Made by a program: the position numbers and the translations under genes. The notes under the pieces are model-generated. The model was not told the DNA's origin, did not search any database, and was given only the letters and a program-made list of their open reading frames with translations. This document shows positions 16,788-22,598 of a DNA stretch of 22,598 bases, in pieces. Position 1 is the first letter of the stretch. The number at the start of each line of letters is the position of its first letter. Source of the DNA: JAEYFP01 sp964566545 (GTDB lineage: Bacteria; Bacillota; Clostridia; Lachnospirales; Lachnospiraceae); NCBI GenBank assembly GCA_964566545.1, contig CAZMIX010000037.1:1-22598 (forward strand), written 5' to 3'.

Positions 16788-17102
16788 TCAAATAAAGTCG
16801 TCACAAACAGGACAACGGCAGCCAAGATTTTTCTCCCTCTTGTCTAACTTTTCGTAAACTTCCTTTGGAACCTCCAGGCCGTCAATGTATTTGGACTGAA
16901 CCGCCTCAGGCTCACATATGTACTTCTTTGCTACTGCTTTTTTGAAAAGTTCATAGCTAAAGATCTTTCCTTTTTCTAAATCAAATTCTTCACTGAACAG
17001 GATCGGTGAAACAATTTCCACATAATGAAATTCTTCACCGATGCGCACAATGTCGCATACAATTATTTCTTTTATCTCCGCTCTACAAATAGGACAATAC
17101 AT
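16788..17102 (-). CDS. Cys-rich hypothetical protein with CPxC and CxCPxC motifs
   Basis: I do not recognise this family. The 104-aa product starts MYCPICRAE, with a CPIC knuckle at 3-6, and ends GCRCPVCDDFI, with C95, C97 and C100; further cysteines are at 16 and 63. The two knuckles at opposite ends could join into one zinc-ribbon or rubredoxin-like metal site, with the acidic and hydrophobic middle (about 20-90) looped out. ATG at 17102 follows GAGAGGAG at eight bases. It is the last gene of the rubredoxin-desulfoferrodoxin operon, 22 bases after desulfoferrodoxin, so a role in oxidative defence or metal handling is possible. That is inference from position only. Confidence 0.8.
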   Translation of the reverse strand: MYCPICRAEIKEIIVCDIVRIGEEFHYVEIVSPILFSEEFDLEKGKIFSYELFKKAVAKKYICEPEAVQSKYIDGLEVPKEVYEKLDKREKNLGCRCPVCDDFI

Positions 17103-17124
17103 CGGATTGTCTCCTCTCTATTTA

Positions 17125-17502
17125 TTACTCAGATTTCCATAAGCTGTGCAGATTGCAGTAAGCCAGTGCATAAGCAACCTCATCGCCCTCCGTCAATACA
17201 AACTCTGCCCGTGGTGCATCACCTGGGTTTAATGCCTTGCGCTGTGCGCCACTTTTCGTACTGATCGCAATCCATTCAATATAATGCTCTTCTGCCATAG
17301 GATGTGCTACGGAGCCTACCGAAACGGTAACCTTGCTTCCGTCTATGCTGATAACCGGAACGTGCTTCTCTGTCGCCGCATCTGTCGAGCTCGGCACGAT
17401 TTCCGTCATCGGCTGACCACAACAAATTGTCGGTACGCCGCTGTCTTTTACCATTGCTACAATTTTACCGCACAGCTCACACTTATAAAATTTTAATTCC
17501 AT
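17125..17502 (-). CDS. dfx: Desulfoferrodoxin (2Fe superoxide reductase)
   Basis: Reduces superoxide to hydrogen peroxide without making O2, using electrons from rubredoxin. The 125-aa protein has both iron centres. The desulforedoxin-like centre I has C8, C11, C27 and C28 (CELCG and ICCG). Centre II has H47, H67, H73, H119 and C116, with the conserved EKHVP (45-49) supplying the active-site lysine. I choose ATG at 17502, giving the usual family length; GGAG lies four bases before it and AAGGAG eleven bases before. An in-frame GTG at 17514 adds four residues and overlaps that upstream site. It lies between rubredoxin and the Cys-rich protein in one operon. Confidence 0.96.
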   Translation of the reverse strand: MELKFYKCELCGKIVAMVKDSGVPTICCGQPMTEIVPSSTDAATEKHVPVISIDGSKVTVSVGSVAHPMAEEHYIEWIAISTKSGAQRKALNPGDAPRAEFVLTEGDEVAYALAYCNLHSLWKSE

Positions 17503-17572
17503 ACTTCTCCACACTCCTTTTCTTATGTTTTTATAAAATACAGTTAATGGTATCCGTACTATATGGCATTAA

Positions 17573-17728
17573 TTATTCTGCCGTAAACACATCCTTTCCA
17601 AGTCCACATACCGGGCATACCCAATCTTCCGGCAAATTTTCGAAAGCTGTTCCGGGTGCAATGCCTGCTTCAGGATCACCTAACTCTGGGTCATATACAT
17701 AACCGCATACACATACATACTTACTCAT
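17573..17728 (-). CDS. Rubredoxin with atypical CxCG first motif (51 aa)
   Basis: Small one-iron electron carrier, expected to feed desulfoferrodoxin and the flavo-diiron protein. Translation gives MSKYVCVCGYVYDPELGD at the start and then GIAPGTAFENLPEDWVCPVCG, clearly a rubredoxin. The second cysteine pair is canonical (C38-P-V-C41). The first pair is C6-V-C8-G, one residue shorter than the usual CxxCG. The start is ATG at 17728, with AGGAGG six bases upstream. It is the first gene of the operon, about 70 bases ahead of desulfoferrodoxin, behind a good promoter. If the one-residue deletion is real, the iron site would have to be distorted. Confidence 0.95.
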   Translation of the reverse strand: MSKYVCVCGYVYDPELGDPEAGIAPGTAFENLPEDWVCPVCGLGKDVFTAE

Positions 17729-17805
17729 ATCCTACCTCCTAGTCGTTTTTCACCAGACATTCCTAAACGATTTTTCCCGTTAAATGAACATCTTAGTCTG
17801 AGTGC

Positions 17806-17835
17806 ATTATAACACAGGGCAGGCTCGTTTTTCAA
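17806..17835 (-). promoter_or_regulatory. Promoter of the rubredoxin-desulfoferrodoxin operon
   Basis: On the minus strand TTGAAA (17830-17835) and TATAAT (17806-17811) are separated by 18 bases, and TG one base before the -10 makes an extended -10. It lies about 80 bases ahead of the rubredoxin start. I saw no clear PerR or Fur operator. Confidence 0.8.
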
Positions 17836-18070
17836 TCCTTATCGAATAGTTTTTTCCTTCTAAATAATGTATATTTTTTGAAAATATCAGTGCTTATTTT
17901 TATAAAAACATAAAAAAATCGATTTGTATTTTAATAAAAAAATAATTATTGCAATGATCATACATTAAATTGAAATATAATTTTATTTTTTTACATCGTT
18001 TTATTGTTATGTGCTGTACCATCAATTAATGTATGCTATCCTCAAATTACAGCTAAGAGAGGTGAACAGT
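17836..18070. other. AT-rich divergent intergenic region; no gene
   Basis: This lies between the divergent rubredoxin operon and the XRE gene. It is very AT-rich with long A and T runs and no frame with a ribosome site other than that of the XRE gene. A plus-strand promoter for the XRE gene must lie here, but I could not pick one with correct spacing; TTGCAA (17949) and TATAAT (17976) are 21 bases apart. Confidence 0.6.
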
Positions 18071-18412
18071 ATGACAATTCAGGAAAGAGTGAAGAGCCTG
18101 CGTGAGGATAATGATCTAAAACAAAAGACAATCGCTGATGTGCTTAATATTTCACAGCAGGTCTATTCCGGATACGAGACCGGCAAACATGAACTTCCCA
18201 CAAGGCACTTGATGGTGCTGGCCGACTATTACAAGGTATCCGCAGATTATCTGCTTGGCAAAACAAATTATTCCGGGCGTGCCGATAGCCTGAATGAGGC
18301 TTTTATCAAAGGTCTCACGTATGGCGATTATTTATCGGACTCCGCCTCCTTGAATGCGGTCAATCGAAAAACCGCTCATGATTATGTTCTTTTTTTGAAG
18401 AGCAAACAATAA
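18071..18412 (+). CDS. XRE-family (Cro/CI-type) transcriptional regulator
   Basis: A 113-aa DNA-binding protein with an N-terminal HTH_3 domain: MTIQERVKSLREDNDLKQ, then helix-turn-helix IADVLNISQQVYSGYETGKHELP (21-43), and the usual closing DYYKVSADYLLGKT (52-65). The C-terminal part (66-113) is not a known sensor domain. ATG at 18071 is chosen because AGAGAGGTG lies upstream and the domain begins there; the frame is open 20 codons earlier but without a ribosome site. It is the only plus-strand gene supported here, divergent from the rubredoxin operon and convergent with agrB. Its target is unknown; the rubredoxin operon is a candidate by position. Confidence 0.92.
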   Translation: MTIQERVKSLREDNDLKQKTIADVLNISQQVYSGYETGKHELPTRHLMVLADYYKVSADYLLGKTNYSGRADSLNEAFIKGLTYGDYLSDSASLNAVNRKTAHDYVLFLKSKQ

Positions 18413-18417
18413 GCAAG

Positions 18418-18461
18418 ATCCTGCCGCATTGTATTTGTCAAACGAACACTGCCGGCAGGAT
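18418..18461 (+). terminator. Terminator after the XRE gene
   Basis: ATCCTGCCG (18418-18426) and CGGCAGGAT (18453-18461) form a 9-bp stem with a 26-base loop, followed by TTTTCT on the plus strand. It begins right after the XRE stop codon and ends three bases before the agrB stop, so it may serve both convergent genes. Confidence 0.65.
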
Positions 18462-18464
18462 TTT

Positions 18465-19064
18465 CTAGGAAGTCTCTCTTTGCAGGCGTCTGTTGTTAGC
18501 AATACCGAGAAGCAGCATACTTGCCATAACTACTTGTGTCAAGATCAATACGCTCCCAATCTCCGGTCTTTTCATTAAAACACAAATAAGTGCTGCTATG
18601 ATCGTTACCGTGGCAATTATTCTTATCTTTACCGCACATTGTTTTTTTTCTTCATCAGAAAGCGGCTTGTTTTCGTCCGCAACCGGCGAGACAAACAGGA
18701 TCGCGGCATAGGAAAGAATCCCAATTCCCACAAAAATCAAAAATCCGAGTAGCGATTTTTCATAGAAAGAAACTTTTGTAACCAGAGCCACGCCGATGAT
18801 CAGCAAAGTGGAAAATATCATGCAGCGGATGCTGTCCCTCGAATGATATCCACCCGCATATGTTCTGAGCGGAATATAGGAAACGAGAAAAACAACGACC
18901 GCAAGCAAATTTTTTGTCACTGCGCCCACAATGATTGCGATCAAAAAGTTGATCACACGCATCAGCAGCGTTTCGTACGCATAAACGTACACCGCCTTAT
19001 CTTCCTCTTTTATTACATTTTTTTGAATCTGCCACACAACGATCCGCTCCGCAATTTTTTCCAT
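18465..19064 (-). CDS. agrB: AgrB-family accessory gene regulator peptidase (orphan)
   Basis: Membrane cysteine peptidase of the family that trims AgrD-type precursors and forms cyclic (thio)lactone signal peptides. The 199-aa product has about five or six hydrophobic segments and the catalytic signature RTYAGGYHSRDSIRC, with H74 and C81. The later PVADENKPLSDEEKK is also typical. I choose ATG at 19064, preceded by GGGGAAGG at five bases; an in-frame ATG at 19079 lacks such a site. No agrD-like small gene is seen before or after it, and no histidine kinase or response regulator is in the window. It could process a peptide encoded elsewhere. Confidence 0.9.
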   Translation of the reverse strand: MEKIAERIVVWQIQKNVIKEEDKAVYVYAYETLLMRVINFLIAIIVGAVTKNLLAVVVFLVSYIPLRTYAGGYHSRDSIRCMIFSTLLIIGVALVTKVSFYEKSLLGFLIFVGIGILSYAAILFVSPVADENKPLSDEEKKQCAVKIRIIATVTIIAALICVLMKRPEIGSVLILTQVVMASMLLLGIANNRRLQRETS

Positions 19065-19140
19065 TCTTTCCTTCCCCATCTACTCTGACTGTTGTTTGAT
19101 TTGGTTATTGCTGCATCAGCTCTACACCTGGCATATTTTT

Positions 19141-19169
19141 ATTATACCGTTTACTACCATATATGGCAA
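19141..19169 (-). promoter_or_regulatory. Promoter of agrB
   Basis: On the minus strand TTGCCA (19164-19169) and TATAAT (19141-19146) are separated by 17 bases, about 75 bases ahead of the chosen start. The -35 lies 28 bases past the hppA terminator. Confidence 0.75.
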
Positions 19170-19196
19170 TGGCTCCCATCACAAAAATACAATAAA

Positions 19197-19221
19197 GGAG
19201 CGCAGCAAACTGCTGCGCTCC
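19197..19221 (-). terminator. Terminator after hppA
   Basis: GGAGCGCAGCA (19197-19207) and TGCTGCGCTCC (19211-19221) are perfect 11-bp arms with a 3-base loop, followed on the minus strand by TTTATTG. It lies 34 bases past the hppA stop codon. Confidence 0.92.
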
Positions 19222-19254
19222 CGCTGGTTTTAAATTGATAGGTTGTCCAATTCC

Positions 19255-21342
19255 TTAGAAAATAGAGAATGCGAGGAACAGGGAAGACATCAGGGATGCA
19301 ATCAGAGAAACAACCGTAATCTGCGTATTGATGGACGGGCCTGCCGTATCCTTGAACGGGTCGCCGACGGTATCGCCTACGACTGCGGCCTTGTGAGCAT
19401 CGCTGCCCTTGCCGCCGTTTCCGCCTGCCTCGATATACTTCTTGGCGTTATCCCACAGACCGCCCGAGTTACTCATGAACAGAGCGAGCAGAAGACCGCT
19501 GACGATATTTCCGGCAAGGAATCCTCCCATTGCCTCAACGCCGCCGATAAAGCCAACAGCGATCGTAGCGAGAATACTCATAAGACCTGCTGGGATCAGC
19601 TCCTTTAATGCGCCATCAGTTGCAATATCAATACACTTGTCATACTCAGGAATAACGCCTGGCTTGCCTTCCTTAAGGCCAACGATCTCTCTGAACTGAC
19701 GATGGATTTCAGCAACCATTCTCTGCGCGTTACGGTCAACACCGAGCATCAGCATAGCGGAGAAGATAGCCGGAATTGCAGCACCTACAAGCATTCCGAA
19801 GAATACGGTCGGGTTGATGATATCAAAGCCTGTCAGCACTGTTTCGCCTGCGGCTTCGTTTACTTCACTCATGAACGCGCCAAGCAGGGAAATAATCGTA
19901 AGTCCTGCGGCCGCAATAGCAAAGCCCTTTGTTACAGCCTTAACCGTGTTACCCGCACTGTCAAGAGAGTCTGTGATTTCAAGCGCTTCTTCACCCAAAT
20001 CACCCATTTCTACAAGACCTCTCGCATTATCTGCGATCGGACCGTAAGCGTCATTGGAAATGATCATTCCGACGATCGAAAGCATTCCGACTGCTGCCAT
20101 GGAAATACCGAACATACCTGCCATCGGATCACCCGGAACTATGGATGCGCAAAGGTTATAGGAAAACAGAGCAGCAATGCCGATTCCGATCATCGCCGGG
20201 AAAACACTCAGGAAACCATAGGATACGCCGGAGAGGATCGTAAATGCCGGGCCGGATTCCGATGCCGTTGCAACATTGCGAACGGGTTTCTTATTATCAT
20301 TCGTAAAGTAATCACTTGTAATACCGATGATGACACCAACAAAGAGGCCGATTGCTGTAGCGCCCCAAATACGCCAGTCAAAGTTGAAAATAGCTGTTGC
20401 GGCTGCCGTCAAAACTGTAAAGATGGCTGTCGTGATATAGGTACTCATATTCAATGCAACAGTCGGATCGCCCTTCTTACCCATACGAGCTGCCATAACT
20501 CCGATGATAGAAGAAAGGAGTCCCAACGCAGCATAGCAAAATACCATTGCGGCAAAATCCACACCCAGCTTATTGCCAAGAGCAATCGCCATAACGAGAG
20601 CCGACGCCATGGATGCCACGTTCGAATCGAACAGGTCGGCGCCCATACCCGCAACGTCACCTACGTTATCGCCTACGTTATCAGCGATTACGGCCGGATT
20701 ACGAGGATCATCCTCAGGAATTCCAAGCTCAACCTTACCTACAAGGTCAGCGCTGATATCAGCCGTTTTTGTGAAGATTCCGCCGCCGGCCTTAGCAAAC
20801 AATGCCAAGGAGCTTGCACCAAAGCTGAAGCCAAGTAACGCAGTTGCATCCTTTGTAATAAGCATAACAAGGCTCACTCCGAGAAGAGAGCTTCCGACAA
20901 CAGCCATACCCATAACGGAACCGCCACGGAAAGCAGCCAGGAAGGAAGGCTTCAAGCCGCCGGCCTTAGCAGCCTCAGCGGTCTTGATATTGGCAATTGT
21001 AGCAACCTGAATACCAATCTTACCTGCAATCGCAGAAAAAACAGTACCGGACAGATATGCAAGCACAATCGTAAGGTTATCTAAAATACTGGCTGTCTTC
21101 CAGATAGGAGCCGGCAAAAAAAGAAAAATCAAAATAGCCGCTCCCCCACAAAATTTTGTCAGTACAAGATACTCTTTCTTAAGAAATGTATTTGCACCCT
21201 TTCTGATATAGCCTCCAACCTCTTCTATTCTTTTGTTTGAAGATGGCTGCGCGCAAACCCAACGATATAACCATCCTGCAAACAGGAATGCGAGGATCGA
21301 AACGATGATGGAAATGATTAAAAATAAATTCAAACTACCCAT
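19255..21342 (-). CDS. hppA: Membrane-bound ion-translocating pyrophosphatase, K+-independent H+-pump type
   Basis: Couples hydrolysis of pyrophosphate to ion pumping across the membrane, recovering energy from biosynthetic PPi. The 695-aa protein has about 16 membrane segments. The substrate and Mg-binding loops are intact: GGGIFTKTADISADLVGKVE (187-206), DDPRNPAVIADNVGDNVGD (211-229) and, near the C-terminus, GDTVGDPFKDTAGPS (656-670). In the signature GNTVKAVT (464-471), K468 and T471 match the pair known for K+-independent enzymes, all characterised ones being H+ pumps; Na+-pumping members carry Ala at the Lys position. ATG at 21342 follows AGGAGG, with a long 11-base spacing. No convincing promoter was found upstream. 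Confidence 0.96.
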   Translation of the reverse strand: MGSLNLFLIISIIVSILAFLFAGWLYRWVCAQPSSNKRIEEVGGYIRKGANTFLKKEYLVLTKFCGGAAILIFLFLPAPIWKTASILDNLTIVLAYLSGTVFSAIAGKIGIQVATIANIKTAEAAKAGGLKPSFLAAFRGGSVMGMAVVGSSLLGVSLVMLITKDATALLGFSFGASSLALFAKAGGGIFTKTADISADLVGKVELGIPEDDPRNPAVIADNVGDNVGDVAGMGADLFDSNVASMASALVMAIALGNKLGVDFAAMVFCYAALGLLSSIIGVMAARMGKKGDPTVALNMSTYITTAIFTVLTAAATAIFNFDWRIWGATAIGLFVGVIIGITSDYFTNDNKKPVRNVATASESGPAFTILSGVSYGFLSVFPAMIGIGIAALFSYNLCASIVPGDPMAGMFGISMAAVGMLSIVGMIISNDAYGPIADNARGLVEMGDLGEEALEITDSLDSAGNTVKAVTKGFAIAAAGLTIISLLGAFMSEVNEAAGETVLTGFDIINPTVFFGMLVGAAIPAIFSAMLMLGVDRNAQRMVAEIHRQFREIVGLKEGKPGVIPEYDKCIDIATDGALKELIPAGLMSILATIAVGFIGGVEAMGGFLAGNIVSGLLLALFMSNSGGLWDNAKKYIEAGGNGGKGSDAHKAAVVGDTVGDPFKDTAGPSINTQITVVSLIASLMSSLFLAFSIF

Positions 21343-21518
21343 AACACTATAAACCTCCTACGTTTTATTATAAAATATCTTTCTTCTCTACCATTGTCTA
21401 TATTACCACATTTTTTAATAAAATCCATAGGCAATTTGTAAAGATTCAATAATTTTTTTTGTGCACAATCCATAGAAATTTTTGATATTTATTTTGGGGC
21501 GGTTTTTTTGCTGTTTAT

Positions 21519-21546
21519 GGGGGTTGGGGAAGGGGTTTTAATGGGG
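21519..21546 (+). other. G-quadruplex motif
   Basis: Four G-tracts of 5, 4, 4 and 4 bases lie on the plus strand at 21519-21523, 21526-21529, 21532-21535 and 21543-21546, with loops of 2, 2 and 7 bases. This meets the standard G4 pattern. It is in the gap between the DUF5071 gene stop and the hppA upstream region; the surrounding 21490-21560 is G-rich within AT-rich DNA. No gene was found in 21343-21611. Confidence 0.75.
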
Positions 21547-21611
21547 ATTTTTGAAAGGGTCTCGCTATATGTTATTTGTTATCCGTTGTCATGCGATTTA
21601 AGAATGCGTCC

Positions 21612-22127
21612 TTACTTTTTATTTACCCTATCAACTATCTCTTGTATTGCTGGTGTCATTTTCATAAACCTATCCCTATCCTTCTTTTCAACAACAGGAA
21701 ACCCATTTTCTATAACAGAAATAGTATTCTTATCCTCTCCTAATCTCATTTTTAAAAATTCTTTTGCTACTTCATTTACATCTTCAAAATATTCAGTACT
21801 AGTAGGGGTCTCCGCAATCTTTTCAATAGTTGGAATTAAAGGAATCAAGTTTTTATCTATAAATAATGGTAATAGTTTTTCAATAATCCAGTACTTCCAT
21901 ATTTCATCCTTTCCATTTAAAACCTTTAAAATATAAATTGCCAGTTTTTCCTGATGCAATGCCAATACCGGAAGTATCTCATTCGCGACTGGCCAATTGA
22001 TATCTTGTATCCATTTCAATAGTTCCGGTAAAATTGATTCAATTTCTTCATCTGACAATTCTTTTAACTTTTCAATAGTGCTATTGTCAAATTTATTTTT
22101 TGGAATTAAGTGCTTATAATTTCCCAT
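21612..22127 (-). CDS. DUF5071-domain protein
   Basis: The 171-aa soluble protein opens LIPKNKFDNSTIEKLKELSD, then EEIESILPELLKWIQDINWP (27-46), a pattern I associate with DUF5071. It is all-helical and HEAT-like through about residue 125 (KYWIIEKLLPLFIDK at 78-92). A C-terminal extension (about 126-171) is not part of the usual short domain. The function is unknown; such proteins are often met in toxin-immunity neighbourhoods, but no toxin is visible here. ATG at 22127 follows GGGGAG at ten bases. Base composition is far more AT-rich than in the genes to its left, which suggests a different origin. Confidence 0.85.
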   Translation of the reverse strand: MGNYKHLIPKNKFDNSTIEKLKELSDEEIESILPELLKWIQDINWPVANEILPVLALHQEKLAIYILKVLNGKDEIWKYWIIEKLLPLFIDKNLIPLIPTIEKIAETPTSTEYFEDVNEVAKEFLKMRLGEDKNTISVIENGFPVVEKKDRDRFMKMTPAIQEIVDRVNKK

Positions 22128-22203
22128 AATACTTTTACTCCCCGGACTTTATTTTTAAATGCTAGCTTAGTAACTCACAAGTTTTTACAACTTTATTTTT
22201 TAA

Positions 22204-22598
22204 TTATTTTGAAAAATAGTAGAATATTGATACATTTCTCCATTCACGCTCGATTGCATTAATACCATCCAGAATATTGCTATTATTAAAAATTACATAG
22301 CCCTTTTCATCATCTAAAGCTGCCTTAATCACAAAAAAAGTCCTTTCTTTCTCTTTTCTTATATATATAATTTTTAGAAACTTATTATATTTAGAAAATG
22401 AAATAACAGCTTTGGAGTCTTCATTTATGTCATCATACAATGCAATATTATTGTTAGAGATTTTTGCAATATAAAAATCTTTATCATTTAAAATCTTATT
22501 TATTTCAATACAGTATTCTTCATATTTTTTTGATTTTTCTTGATTATAATAGTCTAAAAATTTCCAGATAAATATTATTAAAAAAATGAATATAATTA
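22204..22598 (-). CDS. Membrane-anchored hypothetical protein, N-terminus beyond window
   Basis: I do not recognise the family. A TTG at 22440 could serve as a start, but the same frame has no stop codon from there to the window edge, giving at least 131 residues. The visible N-terminal part is strongly hydrophobic (IIFIFLIIFIWKFLDYY), a single membrane anchor. It is followed by a charged region (NQEKSKKYEEYCIEIN) and a soluble domain containing FLKIIYIRKEKERTFFVIK and ending NAIEREWRNVSIFYYFSK. The real start is outside the window. It lies 76 bases upstream of the DUF5071 gene on the same strand and shares its AT-rich composition, so the two may form a small accessory operon. Confidence 0.75.
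   Translation of the reverse strand, partial: IIFIFLIIFIWKFLDYYNQEKSKKYEEYCIEINKILNDKDFYIAKISNNNIALYDDINEDSKAVISFSKYNKFLKIIYIRKEKERTFFVIKAALDDEKGYVIFNNSNILDGINAIEREWRNVSIFYYFSK

Noticed and set aside
18413..18464. agrD after agrB
   Set aside because: Only 52 bases separate agrB from the convergent XRE gene, they hold a terminator hairpin, and no start codon with a ribosome site is present.
19080..19140. agrD or leader peptide ahead of agrB
   Set aside because: Only a 9-codon frame (MPGVELMQQ) without a ribosome site is present, and it begins at the expected transcription start.
19702..20838. 378-codon plus-strand frame opposite hppA
   Set aside because: It lies wholly inside the well-supported hppA gene, and its product is rich in Cys, His, Arg and Ser as expected from antisense reading. 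No ribosome site was seen.
22204..22440. 78-aa protein starting at TTG 22440
   Set aside because: The frame stays open to the window edge with a membrane segment upstream, so the TTG is probably internal to a longer gene.

Overview
The window reads as chromosome from a spore-forming, strictly anaerobic Clostridia member, most likely Lachnospiraceae. The reasons are sporulation genes (spoIIE, yabP, yabQ), moderate GC, strong AGGAGG-type ribosome binding sites, a single-chain pyruvate:ferredoxin oxidoreductase, and the anaerobe oxygen-defence genes rubredoxin, desulfoferrodoxin and flavo-diiron protein. Nearly every gene is on the minus strand; the only plus-strand gene I support is a small XRE regulator.

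Layout from left to right. (1) 1-486: a tRNA-Phe cut at its 3' end by the window edge, with a 145-bp-period tandem duplication upstream of it. (2) 487-2996: a small unknown protein and a cytoplasmic GH13 alpha-glucan hydrolase with its promoter. (3) 3099-11695: a block syntenic with the Bacillus subtilis yabN-ftsH region. In transcription order it is mazG, HU, rqcP (yabO), yabP, yabQ, divIC, spoIIE, tilS, hpt, ftsH. HU lies between mazG and rqcP, and yabR/yabS/yabT are absent. spoIIE has its own promoter with the unusual 21-bp spacing and Spo0A-box-like sites known from B. subtilis spoIIE. (4) 11692-17728: redox block with flavo-diiron protein FprA, PFOR, an unknown Cys-rich protein, desulfoferrodoxin and a 51-aa rubredoxin. 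Rubredoxin, desulfoferrodoxin and the unknown protein form an operon with a good sigma-A promoter. PFOR has a candidate promoter placed inside a long inverted repeat and overlapping a palindrome. (5) 18071-19169: a plus-strand XRE regulator convergent with an AgrB-type peptidase that lacks a visible agrD. (6) 19197-21342: a membrane pyrophosphatase whose signature residues indicate the K+-independent, H+-pumping class. (7) 21343-22598: AT-rich accessory end with a G-quadruplex motif, a DUF5071 protein and a membrane-anchored protein that runs off the window.

How the genes fit together: PFOR supplies reduced ferredoxin. Electrons can pass through rubredoxin to desulfoferrodoxin (superoxide reduction) and to FprA (O2 or NO reduction), which protects oxygen-sensitive enzymes such as PFOR. 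The spo/div block combines nucleotide housekeeping, tRNA modification, ribosome rescue, cell division and sporulation. No CRISPR array, insertion sequence, phage gene or rRNA was seen. I found no complete novel system. The best leads are the PFOR promoter architecture, the CxCG rubredoxin with its Cys-rich operon partner, the orphan AgrB, the short SpoIIE and the duplicated hairpin-rich spacer.
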